The translations under genes and the position numbers were made by a program. This document shows, piece after piece, positions 1-7,293 of a DNA stretch of 12,547 bases (position 1 is its first letter; each line of letters begins with the position of its first letter). This DNA comes from Peptococcaceae bacterium BRH_c23 (GTDB lineage Bacteria; Bacillota_B; Desulfitobacteriia; Desulfitobacteriales; Desulfitobacteriaceae): the NCBI GenBank assembly GCA_000961805.1, contig LADV01000270.1, positions 1-12,547 of the forward strand, written 5' to 3'. Under the pieces are notes generated by a model. That model saw only the letters and a program-made list of their open reading frames with translations. It was not told where the DNA came from and ran no database searches.

Positions 1-253
1 AAGGTCCCTTCTCGCCGTCCATGGCTACAGGGACACTCGGCCATCCTTGGCCAGCGGATATGCACTGCCGCCAACTGAGCCAAGGATGGCGATTTTGGCA
101 CGATAGTCTCCAGTGGAGATTATCGCCGTAGGCGGGTTCTTTCATATAATACTATCGCCGAAGGATGAACCCCGCTCCCCATAGCAGGGAGCTTAAACGG
201 TTAGTTTGCTCTGCGTCGTAAGCACCGAGCGCTGTGTCACGCAAGTCCCCCTA
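1..253 (-). repeat. Intergenic repeat, copy 1 (left end outside window)
   Basis: Positions 61-253 match 2847-3038 almost base for base, with about six substitutions and one 1-bp indel, roughly 96% identity by eye. To the left the two copies differ. This copy holds a perfect 12-bp inverted repeat, 40-51 (GCCATCCTTGGC) against 79-90, plus a short pair GTCCCT (5-10)/AGGGAC (29-34). Further internal hairpins include the CTCCAGTGGAG palindrome near 108-118. The right end, CCCCCTA at 247-253, includes the reverse complement of the TAG stop of the phoH-like gene. No ORF in it looks like a gene. It is probably a dispersed non-coding element, MITE-like or transcribed as a structured 3' UTR. The family is not one I can name. 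Confidence 0.85.
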
Positions 254-1576
254 TAGAAGTTCCGCCGCCCGCGAAGCCAACTCACTTCGTTCCCCTCTAA
301 CTAGGCGAACTTGACCATAGAAGGATTGCCCATTTAACCTTGAGGCGAGATGAGCTAATCCATTACTCTCTTTATCCAGATAAGGATGATCAATTTGATC
401 TGGGTCCCCGCAAAGCACAATTTTTGTCCCTTCACCTGCACGGGTAATAATGGTCTTTACTTCATGTGCTGAAAGATTCTGAGCTTCATCAATAATGATA
501 AATTGATGAGGAATACTCCGGCCACGAATATAGGTCAACACTTCAATTTCCAGCTGCCTCTTCTTAATCAAGAGGTCAATTGCACTGTCAACCACTGCTT
601 CGCTACCTCTCTCTCGCTCTTTCTCCCGCCGCGACCGAAGCAAAAACTCAAGGTTATCATAAATTGGTTGCATATAGGGTCGAATCTTCTGGTCCTTCTC
701 CCCAGGCAGAAATCCAATATCCTTACCAAAAGGAACGATCGGCCGAGCACAAAGCATTCTAACGTAAACTTCGGAATGAACCGTTTGTTCCAGGCCACTC
801 GCCAAAGCAAGTAACGTCTTCCCCGTCCCTGCCGGCCCCATTAAATTGACTAACTTGATTTCTGGATCGTTGAGCATTTCCAAAGTCCAAGATTGTTCCA
901 AATTCCTGGGTCTTATATCCCAAGGGGCAAGACTTTTTCCCATACGATAAACTAATCTTTCCCCATTCGGAGAAGAAACGAGTGGTAAGACGCTGTCATC
1001 ACTTAAAACAGCTTTCACACAACGGTTCGGAGCAAGAGGTGATTGCAAGGGTATATACTTATTTTGATAAAGTGCCGCAACCTCGCTATCATTGATCTCC
1101 AGCAAAACAACTTCCTCCATAATCGGAGGCAAAACTACTTTATCATTGAAATAATCATCCGTTACGATTCCTAAAGCATCTGCTTTGACTCGCATGGCAA
1201 TATCTTTAGTAACTAGGATAACGGGGCGTTGTTCTTCACGCGTCAGGCTTAAGGAAACCGCTAAAATTCGATTATCTGCCAACGCTAGATTCGAATTTAC
1301 AGGCAAAATTTCATGGGAGTAGTGATTTAACTCAATCCGAATCGTTCCTCCGTTGGGCAAGAAAACCCCTTGGGAAAGCTTACCCTTATCCCGTATGCGA
1401 TCAAGATTACGAATGGCCTCTCGTGCAGCCCGCCCAACATTCTCTAAAAGACGTTTCTTACTTTCAATCTCCTCCAAAACCACATAAGGAATGATTACCT
1501 CATTATCTTGGAATAGAAATATTGCATTAGGGTCATGCAGTAATACGCTAGAATCGAGCACATATACTTTTTGCAA
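251..1576 (-). CDS. PIN domain-PhoH family ATPase (YlaK-like)
   Basis: A 441-aa cytoplasmic protein. It has an N-terminal PIN nuclease-fold domain (about residues 4-140, starting YVLDSSVLLHDP) and a C-terminal PhoH P-loop ATPase domain (about 225-440). Walker A is GPAGTGKT at 247-254, Walker B is IIIDEAQN at 360-367, and CGDPDQID follows near 389-396. PIN-PhoH proteins are linked to RNA binding, unwinding and cleavage; the physiological target is unknown. The length is normal for the family. The start is TTG (1574-1576), chosen because AAAGGGGTG sits at 1585-1593, 8 nt upstream; no ATG near this point fits. It is monocistronic as far as visible: a terminator (1724-1758) lies upstream. I see no clear promoter in 1577-1723. 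Its TAG stop is formed by the edge of the repeat element, but the C-terminus (ELASRAAELL) looks native, so the protein is not truncated. Confidence 0.93.
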   Translation of the reverse strand: MQKVYVLDSSVLLHDPNAIFLFQDNEVIIPYVVLEEIESKKRLLENVGRAAREAIRNLDRIRDKGKLSQGVFLPNGGTIRIELNHYSHEILPVNSNLALADNRILAVSLSLTREEQRPVILVTKDIAMRVKADALGIVTDDYFNDKVVLPPIMEEVVLLEINDSEVAALYQNKYIPLQSPLAPNRCVKAVLSDDSVLPLVSSPNGERLVYRMGKSLAPWDIRPRNLEQSWTLEMLNDPEIKLVNLMGPAGTGKTLLALASGLEQTVHSEVYVRMLCARPIVPFGKDIGFLPGEKDQKIRPYMQPIYDNLEFLLRSRREKERERGSEAVVDSAIDLLIKKRQLEIEVLTYIRGRSIPHQFIIIDEAQNLSAHEVKTIITRAGEGTKIVLCGDPDQIDHPYLDKESNGLAHLASRLNGQSFYGQVRLVRGERSELASRAAELL

Positions 1577-1723
1577 AAATATAACACCCCTTTAATGTCG
1601 CCTTTTAACATAATATTCCACATCTTTTTAATTATCTTCTGTATGACGACCTTACTAACCCCACTCTCTTAAACTATATTCCAGAATGAACTAACCATTC
1701 TCGACCTGCTAAAACCCTTCTCT

Positions 1724-1758
1724 AAAAATAAAAACGCCATGCTCTAAACGAACATGGC
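1724..1758 (-). terminator. Rho-independent terminator after the DUF421 region
   Basis: Arms GCCATG (1736-1741) and CATGGC (1753-1758) enclose an 11-nt loop. On the minus strand the stem is followed by a T-rich run, GTTTTTATTTTT (1724-1735). It lies 20 nt past the stop of the small ORF at 1779-1862 and separates that region from the phoH-like gene. Confidence 0.75.
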
Positions 1759-1778
1759 AAGAAATTTGCTTATTAATC

Positions 1779-1862
1779 TTAGGCAACCGTCTGCACCGAT
1801 CCTTTTACCATTCTCTGAGTCCCTTTTAACAGTTCCTGTGAATCGGTATTCTTAAGGTTCAT
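1779..1862 (-). CDS. Possible 27-aa small ORF overlapping the DUF421 gene end
   Basis: The ATG (1860-1862) opens a 27-codon frame reading MNLKNTDSQELLKGTQRMVK and then GSVQTVA before TAA at 1779-1781. A GAGGG motif lies about 9 nt upstream. It overlaps the inferred stop of the DUF421 gene by 11 nt, which suits translational coupling, and a terminator follows directly. I recognise no family. In relatives DUF421 genes can neighbour small DUF1657 proteins, but the match here is too weak to claim. Support is only the ribosome site, the position and the fit between two known signals; a chance ORF is possible. Confidence 0.35.
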   Translation of the reverse strand: MNLKNTDSQELLKGTQRMVKGSVQTVA

Positions 1863-2463
1863 TTTTATTACCCTCAAATTTTTTACTTTTAAATTCCTCA
1901 AAAATATTATTGCCTTGCTGATTTTGATTTACTTGAGTTTTCTGGTTACATCCAATGGTCTGTTTAATTTGTGATATTTCAGCCATTAAAACCATAAAAA
2001 TCTTCCTTTGTTAAAGGCTTTTTATTATCTTTTAAACTATACCCCAGCTGACCACTTACTTCAATTGTTCCATATTGAACATCTTCTATAGAAGATATTC
2101 CAACCTGTCTCAACCGAGTTTCCAGTTTATCAATCGATAACCTAATTTTTTTAGATTGTTTATATCCGGTTTACCATTTTCGATAACTACTACTGCTTTA
2201 CCTGAAAAAAAAGTTTCCAAAATATCTACCTTAATTTGTAGATATTCAGTAATTATCATTAATATTGTTAATAAAAAAGCCACGCCAAAAGTGGTAAACA
2301 GACCCTTTCCAGATACAGGTTGGATCAACAATGATCCTAACCCAATTATGACAATAGTTTGAGCTATCGTCATTTGTGATATGGATTTTCTTCCACCTAC
2401 CCTTAAGATAAATGTTCCAACATAAAATATAAGAATTGCTTGCCAAATCCAACTTAATTCCAT
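1852..2463 (-). pseudogene. DUF421 (YetF-like) membrane protein, two frameshifts
   Basis: The start ATG (2461-2463) is set by AAGGAG at 2473-2478, 9 nt upstream. The reading begins MELSWIWQAILIFYVG and shows three membrane segments (about residues 6-24, 35-55 and 62-82), then the soluble DUF421 domain. After residue ~107 (DINNLKK) the frame breaks at a run of seven A (T7 at 2146-2152) and hits a stop at 2110. Adding one A restores LSIDKLETRLRQVGISSIED and continues to DFYG. A second break at a T4 run (A4 at 1988-1991) needs one T removed to give LMAEISQIKQTIG...NIFEEF, a typical tail for this family. The net shift is zero, giving about 203 aa in all. YetF-type proteins occur in spore-forming Firmicutes, some in spore inner membranes. 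This is either a decaying gene or two sequencing errors in homopolymers. Confidence 0.78.
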
Positions 2464-2536
2464 TTTTTTATTCTCCTTATAAGTATCGAACATTTCGAAT
2501 TAACAACGATCAGAGAATACTTATAAAAAAAGTAAG

Positions 2537-2566
2537 CAAAAAAACCACCCTGCAATTCAGGTGGTA
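2537..2566 (-). terminator. Rho-independent terminator upstream of DUF421 gene
   Basis: The arms ACCACC (2544-2549) and GGTGGT (2560-2565), with TG/CA inside across a one-base bulge, form a GC-rich stem. On the minus strand it is followed by seven T (2538-2544) and then a second T-rich stretch near 2525-2531. It would stop transcripts coming from leuS before they enter the DUF421 gene. Confidence 0.8.
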
Positions 2567-2594
2567 ACCTAACTATTTAACTAGTGAAAGAAGA

Positions 2595-2631
2595 GCCAGT
2601 TGTTGACTTTCGTTCGAAGTTAACAACTGGC
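2595..2631. other. Long stem-loop, probable former leuS 3' hairpin
   Basis: GCCAGTTGTT (2595-2604) pairs perfectly with AACAACTGGC (2622-2631). Pairing continues inward to about 16 bp with two G-T pairs and a 5-nt loop. On the minus strand it is followed by TCTTCTTTC, a weak T tract, so it may terminate minus-strand transcripts or protect an RNA 3' end. Without the repeat element it would lie roughly 100 nt after leuS. The terminator at 2537-2566 follows it. Confidence 0.6.
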
Positions 2632-2745
2632 CCTTCTCTCCTTGTCCCACTATACCCCAAAACAAGACGGTGCACATGAAATGTGCCGTCTCCCCCCAAA
2701 ATCCACAGTTCCTCTGTCTCCCGTCTCACGTTCCCCGACCCAAGC

Positions 2746-3038
2746 CAGGGACGCAGTGTGACACGAGCGCGACGTCTTTACGTAAGCAGAAAAGCAAACT
2801 TCCGTTTAAGCGACCGACCCCATACACGGGGCAGTGCACAGGGATGTGCACTGCCACCAACTGAGCCAAGGATGGCGAATTTGGTACGATAGTCTCCAGT
2901 GGAGATTATCGCCGTAGGCGGGTTCTTTCATATATACTATCGCCGAAGGATGAACCCCGCTCCCCATAGCTGGGAGCTTAAACGGTTAGTTTGCTCTGCG
3001 TCGTAAGCACCGAGCGCTGTGTCATACAAGTCCCCCTA
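2746..3038 (-). repeat. Intergenic repeat, copy 2 (MITE-like, complete in window)
   Basis: Positions 2847-3038 repeat 61-253 at about 96% identity. The left part (about 2746-2815) is an imperfect inverted copy of the right end. Shared blocks, read in opposite senses, include GTGACAC/TGACAC, TTTACG/CTTACG, GCAGA, AGCAAACT and CCGTTTAAGC. The whole therefore looks like a ~290-bp element with ~65-bp diverged terminal inverted repeats. The centre holds an 11-bp perfect hairpin, 2830-2840 against 2845-2855 with a 4-nt loop. The CTA at 3036-3038 is the reverse complement of the leuS stop codon. It has no coding capacity beyond short chance frames. I found no clear target-site duplication. Confidence 0.8.
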
Positions 3039-5534
3039 CTTGACCACAATATTAACTAACTTACCCGGAACCGTAACAATCTTAACAATCGTCTTTCCTC
3101 GAGTCCATTCACTCACACTCGGCAGAGCCAGCACAATTTTTTCCAATTCAGCTGTTGATATTTCAGTAGGCACTTGGACTCGGTCACGGACCTTACCATT
3201 GACCTGCAGAATAACCGTCACTTCATCTTGTACAAGAGCGGCCTCATCAACGTCTGGCCAAGGTTGTTTATGAATACTCTCAGAATGTCCAATTTCCTGC
3301 CAAAGCTCTTCCGTAATATGGGGTGCAAAAGGAGCCAGGAGTATCAAAATTCTCTCAACTGCCTCTCGACCGACCTCAGCATCTGCCGTTGGTTGTTCTT
3401 TATAAAGGTACAAAGCGTTTACCCATTCCATAATGGTACTGATCGCCGTGTTAAAATTAAAGCGTGTTCCAAGATCAATCGTTACCCTCTGGGTAGCCAA
3501 GTGGGTGTGACGACGCATCTTTTTGCCAACTTCGTCCAGATTTGCCCATTCGCCCGCTTGTTTAGAGGAACCCTCCCCCTGGCTTTTCTTAATCAGAGGC
3601 TCATATTGGGCTACTAAGCGCCAGATGCGGTTGAAGAAACGATAACACCCTTCAACCCCTTGATCACTCCACTCTAGATCTCTCTCAGGAGGAGCAGCAA
3701 ACAGAATAAACAAGCGGGCCGTATCCGCCCCATATTTGCCGATGATCGCCTCAGGGCTCACGATATTTCCCTTGGATTTTGACATTTTAGATCCATCCAT
3801 ACAAACCATCCCTTGCGTCAGCAAGTTCTGGAAGGGTTCATCCGCGTTCAAGTAGCCAAAATCCTTCAAAGCCTTGGTAAAGAAGCGCGCGTACAAAAGG
3901 TGTAGAATCGCATGTTCCACGCCCCCAACGTACTGATCGACATTCATCCACTGATCCACCGCCGTTTTATCAAAAGCAGCCTCAGTATTGCGGGGATCAG
4001 TATAGCGCAGAAAATACCAAGACGAACAAGCAAAGGTATCCATCGTGTCCGTCTCACGCCGAGCAGGCCCTCCACACTGCGGACAGTTTGTTTCAATAAA
4101 TGCGTTAGAGGAAGCTAGTGGATTCTCTCCAGCTTTAAAGACAGAAATCGACGGGAGCAACACAGGCAACTGATCTTCCGGAACTGGCACTGTTCCACAA
4201 GTTTTACAATAAACCATCGGAATCGGTGCACCCCAATAGCGTTGACGAGAAATGAGCCAATCTCGCAAGCGGAAATTAACCTTCCGTTGACCCAGACCCA
4301 AGCGCTCCGCTTCATCAGCAATTCGATCCCAACCCTCATCACTGCTCAGACCATCGAAGGAGTCGGAGTTAACCATGACACCGTCCCCTGTGTAAGCAGC
4401 TTCAAGAGGCAGATCTTTTGCTTCTGCCAGACTCTCAGTCGGAATAATAACTGTTTTAATTTCCAGATCATACTTTGTCGCAAATTCAAAATCCCGTTCA
4501 TCATGGGCTGGAACACCCATAACTGCCCCAGTACCGTATTCAAGCAGAACATAGTTCGCTATCCAGATCGGCACTTTCTTACCGCTCAGCGGATTGAGAC
4601 AATACGCCCCGATAAACAGCCCTTCTTTTTCTGCATCCGTAGAAGTACGTGCTATTTCATTGAGACCGTTCATTTTCTCGATAAAAGCCAGCACATCTGC
4701 CTCATAAACTGTCCCACCTACTAACTCCAAAACAAGGGGATGCTCAGGAGCCAAGACAACATAGCTCACCCCATAAAGGGTATCAACCCGAGTAGTGTAC
4801 ACCGAAATCTTCTCCGGACGTTCCTCCAAAGGAAATTGGACTTCCACCCCCTCAGAACGGCCGATCCAGTTGCGTTGCATGGTTTTTACCTTTTCAGGCC
4901 AGCCCGGTAACTTGTCCAGATCCTCAAGTAAAATATCCGCATAATCCGTAATCTTAAAAAACCACTGTTCCAAGTTCTTCTTCGTGACCAAGGTATCACA
5001 CCGTTCACACCCACCATCCACCACTTGTTCATTAGCAAGTACTGTGGCACATGAAGGACACCAATTCACCGCCGCCTTCTTCTTGTATACCAAGCCATGT
5101 TTGTAAAACTCTATAAATATCCACTGAGTCCACTTATAATACCCCGGGTGACAAGTCGCCATTTCCCGATCCCAATCATAGGAAATCCCCATCTCTTGAA
5201 GCTGACGCCTCATGTTGGAGATATTTTTCCAGGTCCAATCTGCCGGAGGAGTTTGATGCTTAATCGCAGCATTTTCCGCGGGCAAACCAAAAGCATCCCA
5301 TCCGATGGGGTGAAGGACATTATATCCGTTCATCCGCTTATAACGAGCAATCACGTCAGAGATTGAATAATTGCGCACATGCCCCATGTGTAAATCTCCC
5401 GAAGGATAAGGAAACATAGCCAAGGCATAGTACTTGGGCTTTGAGGAGTTCTCCTCTGTTTGATAGGCTTTGTCCTCTAACCAGTGTTTCTGCCATTTAG
5501 ATTCGATCTCCGAAAACGAATACTTCTCTTGCAT
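3036..5534 (-). CDS. leuS: Leucyl-tRNA synthetase
   Basis: An 832-aa class I aminoacyl-tRNA synthetase that charges tRNA-Leu with leucine using ATP in the cytoplasm. The HIGH-type motif is HMGH at 49-52 within [11 protein letters not shown], and KMSKS is at 583-587 within [12 protein letters not shown] zinc-like CPSC...CERC cluster lies at about 159-179 and a second CPQC near 484-487. The CP1 editing domain (about 225-420) keeps TTRVDTLYG near 247 and GVPAHDERD at 340-348. An anticodon-binding region and C-terminal domain end with [11 protein letters not shown], as expected for bacterial LeuS. The ATG start at 5532-5534 has AAGGGGG at 5543-5549, 8 nt upstream. Expression is controlled by the leucine T-box leader at 5581-5803. 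The stop codon abuts the repeat element, but the protein is full length. Confidence 0.98.
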   Translation of the reverse strand: MQEKYSFSEIESKWQKHWLEDKAYQTEENSSKPKYYALAMFPYPSGDLHMGHVRNYSISDVIARYKRMNGYNVLHPIGWDAFGLPAENAAIKHQTPPADWTWKNISNMRRQLQEMGISYDWDREMATCHPGYYKWTQWIFIEFYKHGLVYKKKAAVNWCPSCATVLANEQVVDGGCERCDTLVTKKNLEQWFFKITDYADILLEDLDKLPGWPEKVKTMQRNWIGRSEGVEVQFPLEERPEKISVYTTRVDTLYGVSYVVLAPEHPLVLELVGGTVYEADVLAFIEKMNGLNEIARTSTDAEKEGLFIGAYCLNPLSGKKVPIWIANYVLLEYGTGAVMGVPAHDERDFEFATKYDLEIKTVIIPTESLAEAKDLPLEAAYTGDGVMVNSDSFDGLSSDEGWDRIADEAERLGLGQRKVNFRLRDWLISRQRYWGAPIPMVYCKTCGTVPVPEDQLPVLLPSISVFKAGENPLASSNAFIETNCPQCGGPARRETDTMDTFACSSWYFLRYTDPRNTEAAFDKTAVDQWMNVDQYVGGVEHAILHLLYARFFTKALKDFGYLNADEPFQNLLTQGMVCMDGSKMSKSKGNIVSPEAIIGKYGADTARLFILFAAPPERDLEWSDQGVEGCYRFFNRIWRLVAQYEPLIKKSQGEGSSKQAGEWANLDEVGKKMRRHTHLATQRVTIDLGTRFNFNTAISTIMEWVNALYLYKEQPTADAEVGREAVERILILLAPFAPHITEELWQEIGHSESIHKQPWPDVDEAALVQDEVTVILQVNGKVRDRVQVPTEISTAELEKIVLALPSVSEWTRGKTIVKIVTVPGKLVNIVVK

Positions 5535-5580
5535 AAATCCGGCCCCCTTAGAAATAAGTAACAGATTATAACATAAGATG

Positions 5581-5617
5581 AAAATACAAAAATCTCTCGT
5601 CCCAAAAGGGACGAGAG
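5581..5617 (-). terminator. T-box regulated terminator
   Basis: A perfect 10-bp stem, CTCTCGTCCC (5594-5603) against GGGACGAGAG (5608-5617), has a 4-nt loop. On the minus strand it is followed by ATTTTTGTATTTT. Its 5' arm competes with the antiterminator formed by the T-box sequence directly upstream in the RNA. Confidence 0.95.
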
Positions 5618-5803
5618 GCTTGCTCCCGTGGTACCACCCAATTTCATAAGTGCTTAAGCGATCTTAACGGCTCGCACCGGTGTTCATTGTAACCTGAACA
5701 CAGCTCCAGGGCGAGTTCTTGAAGTTCCCTACAGCGACTTGCACCTCCCGTCGCCTCTCTTGATGAGGGTTCTCCAATACTACTCCCTATCGTAGCAATG
5801 ACG
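5581..5803 (-). promoter_or_regulatory. Leucine T-box leader of leuS
   Basis: A tRNA-sensing leader riboswitch. On the minus strand it begins with a Stem I region carrying GATAGGGAGTAGTA and the distal-loop element GGTGCAAG. The specifier loop reads GAACTCGCCCTGGAG, where CTC at 5713-5715 is a leucine codon and matches the downstream gene. The T-box sequence GGGTGGTACCACGGGAGC lies around 5623-5639 and would pair with the uncharged tRNA acceptor end. A terminator (5581-5617) follows. Low leucyl-tRNA charging is expected to favour antitermination and raise LeuS. The 5' limit of the RNA is approximate. Confidence 0.95.
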
Positions 5804-5823
5804 TGTTTGATTATCCAGAAAAG

Positions 5824-6186
5824 TTATACATTCTGACTAGTTTCATAAGAGATGGCTTCCGCATCTTTCCAGAGGCGTTCAAGTTGATAAAATTCACGTT
5901 GATCTGGGGTCATCACATGAATCACCAGATCACCGCCACAATCCATCAAAACCCATTTGGCAGTCGGCAATCCTTCGAGATGAATAACCGGAATGCCCAG
6001 CTCTGGCAACTTCTGTTCGAGATGATTCGTGATTGCTTTCACCTGAGTCGTTGTATTCCCCGTCACAATCATGCAATAATCCGTAACCATTGAGATTTTC
6101 TGGAGATTCAAAAGAGAGATATCTCCACCCTTTTTATCTTCAACGATACTAACCACTTTTTCAAGCATTTTAAGATCCAGTTCCAA
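5824..6186 (-). CDS. rsfS: Ribosomal silencing factor RsfS (Iojap/YqeL)
   Basis: A 120-aa member of the Iojap/RsfS family. These proteins bind ribosomal protein uL14 on the large subunit and block subunit joining when nutrients are low. The family core is visible: DISLLNL, then MVTDYCMIVTGNTTTQVKAI, then GLPTAKWVLMDCGGDLVIHVM and REFYQLERLWKDA. I chose the TTG at 6184-6186 as start because AAAGGAGG lies at 6197-6204, 10 nt upstream. The frame is open to an ATG at 6216 inside yqeK, and another ATG (6168) is 28 nt from the ribosome site; both fit less well. The start overlaps the end of yqeK by 17 nt, suggesting translational coupling. The T-box leader of leuS begins just after the stop. Confidence 0.95.
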   Translation of the reverse strand: MELDLKMLEKVVSIVEDKKGGDISLLNLQKISMVTDYCMIVTGNTTTQVKAITNHLEQKLPELGIPVIHLEGLPTAKWVLMDCGGDLVIHVMTPDQREFYQLERLWKDAEAISYETSQNV

Positions 6187-6760
6187 TAGTAGTTTGCCTC
6201 CTTTGTAAATCATCATAGGTTAATTGAGTTAAGGGATGAATAGGGCGTTTGCTTTCCCTTAAGTATATCAAAGTGTGTTCAACACAGGCTAACGTACCCT
6301 TTCCTAAATCATCATACAAGGATTGGCGCAAATTGTCCACTTTTGGAAAATCGCGGCTAGCTTCCGTCAGGTCTGCGCTATAAATAAGCATCTCTAATTG
6401 GCACATCCCTGGTCTCCCTAACGTATGATTGGCAACTGCCGCAATGACTTCAACATCCTTTAACCCATAATAATGCTCCAGCCAATAAGCTGCAACAGGA
6501 CCATGTAAAACATATGGATATTGTTCATCTTCAGGATAATTAAGCAACTTCCACCTGCGAGCAAACCTTATTTGGTTTTTCAAAGGGATTTCTTTGGCTA
6601 AATCATGGGCTAACCCCGCACAACGGGCCTTAACAGGATCCAACCCATGGTGCCGGGCTAATTCCTCCGCCCAAACCGCAACACTCAATGTATGCTCAAA
6701 GCGTTCCGCTGAAAGAACACGAGTCGCCAAATCTAATAATTTTTCAACATCTAAAATCAA
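6170..6760 (-). CDS. yqeK: HD-domain Ap4A hydrolase YqeK
   Basis: A 196-aa HD-superfamily metal phosphohydrolase of the YqeK family, known to split diadenosine tetraphosphate symmetrically into ADP. Visible metal-site residues are H23 (FEHTLSVA), H52-D53 (GLAHDLAKE), H86 (LHGPVAA), H112 (ANHTLGRP) and D130 (YSADLTE). The start is TTG at 6758-6760, with GGGGAG at 6771-6776, 10 nt upstream. A near-consensus promoter lies at 6808-6836. The gene overlaps rsfS at its 3' end, and the two probably form one transcript. The nadD-yqeK-rsfS order is common in Firmicutes, but here an RRM gene separates nadD and yqeK. Confidence 0.94.
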   Translation of the reverse strand: MILDVEKLLDLATRVLSAERFEHTLSVAVWAEELARHHGLDPVKARCAGLAHDLAKEIPLKNQIRFARRWKLLNYPEDEQYPYVLHGPVAAYWLEHYYGLKDVEVIAAVANHTLGRPGMCQLEMLIYSADLTEASRDFPKVDNLRQSLYDDLGKGTLACVEHTLIYLRESKRPIHPLTQLTYDDLQRRQTTIGTGS

Positions 6761-6807
6761 GTATCTCCCGCTCCCCTTTATCTCTTCCTCTAATATTATT
6801 TCTAAAT

Positions 6808-6836
6808 ATTATATCAATTAATCAATAACTGTGCAA
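6808..6836 (-). promoter_or_regulatory. Sigma-A promoter for yqeK-rsfS
   Basis: On the minus strand, -35 TTGCAC (6831-6836), a 17-bp spacer and -10 TATAAT (6808-6813). The TG of an extended -10 (TGATATAAT) is also present. Transcription would start near 6801, about 40 nt before the TTG start codon. A small inverted repeat, TGCATT (6852-6857)/AATGCA (6863-6868), lies just upstream; it could be an operator but may be chance. Confidence 0.78.
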
Positions 6837-6917
6837 AGGTCGGATTACATATGCATTTATTCAATGCAGTAGAATACCCCAGCTTGAAATTCCGTTGAAG
6901 GCGCTGACCTACAAGAA

Positions 6918-6944
6918 AGGAGACCCCTTAGTCGGAGGTCTCCT
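6918..6944 (-). terminator. Terminator after the RRM gene
   Basis: AGGAGACC (6918-6925) pairs with GGTCTCCT (6937-6944) around an 11-nt loop. The minus-strand continuation is TTCTTGT, so the T tract is short. It lies 17 nt past the stop of the RRM gene and separates it from the yqeK promoter. Confidence 0.72.
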
Positions 6945-6960
6945 AATTGGAACGATAGTA

Positions 6961-7212
6961 TTACATTTGTTTTGGTTTTGCTTCATTCACCGTTAGTGGC
7001 CTGCCACCAAAATCTTTGCCATTGAGCTCTTCCGCCATACGCGCTGCATCCGGCTCTCCCACTTCGATAAAACCAAATCCACGGGAACGACCGGTTTCGC
7101 GATCGGTAATAATCCGACTACTTTCTACCTCTCCATACTCGCTAAAGAATTCTCCGAGTTCTTCTGCAGTAGTATTCCACGGAAGATTTCCGACATAAAG
7201 TGTTGTTGTCAT
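6961..7212 (-). CDS. Single-RRM RNA-binding protein
   Basis: An 83-aa protein made almost wholly of one RNA recognition motif. RNP2 is LYVGNL at 5-10 and RNP1 is RGFGFIEV at 44-51, with the helix stretches TAEELGEFFSEYG and DAARMAEELNG in the expected places. Such small bacterial RRM proteins bind single-stranded RNA and are often cold- or stress-linked; the target here is unknown. The frame is open to a GTG at 7224, but that GTG is part of the ribosome site AGAGGTG. The ATG at 7210-7212, giving MTTTLYVG, is therefore the better start. The gene has its own terminator and a possible promoter, so it looks like an independent unit between nadD and yqeK. Confidence 0.93.
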   Translation of the reverse strand: MTTTLYVGNLPWNTTAEELGEFFSEYGEVESSRIITDRETGRSRGFGFIEVGEPDAARMAEELNGKDFGGRPLTVNEAKPKQM

Positions 7213-7238
7213 GATAACTGTCACCTCTTGCTTGAATT

Positions 7239-7268
7239 GATTTACTTGATCGTTTTTAGTATGGTCAA
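7239..7268 (-). promoter_or_regulatory. Possible promoter of the RRM gene
   Basis: On the minus strand TTGACC (7263-7268) and TAAATC (7239-7244) are 18 bp apart, in the 81-bp gap after nadD. The -35 is good and the -10 is poor. Transcription would start about 20 nt before the ATG. Read-through from nadD is the alternative. Confidence 0.3.
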
Positions 7269-7293
7269 ATCTAAACAGAGTATGCGAAACATT

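Noticed and set aside
1..60. Left end of repeat copy 1 as an inverted terminal arm like that of copy 2
   Set aside because: Only a short AGGGAC...CTCGG resemblance is visible and the left end lies outside the window.
2146..2152. Programmed frameshifting at the A7 run in the DUF421 gene
   Set aside because: A second opposite shift is also needed further on, and no stimulatory structure or ribosome site was evident; decay or sequencing error is simpler.
2670..2892. Two plus-strand ORFs of 64-69 codons in the repeat region
   Set aside because: They lie within the structured repeat, have no ribosome site and recognisable domain, and lie in overlapping frames.
3174..4724. Several plus-strand ORFs opposite leuS
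   Set aside because: They are antisense shadows of a clear full-length leuS.
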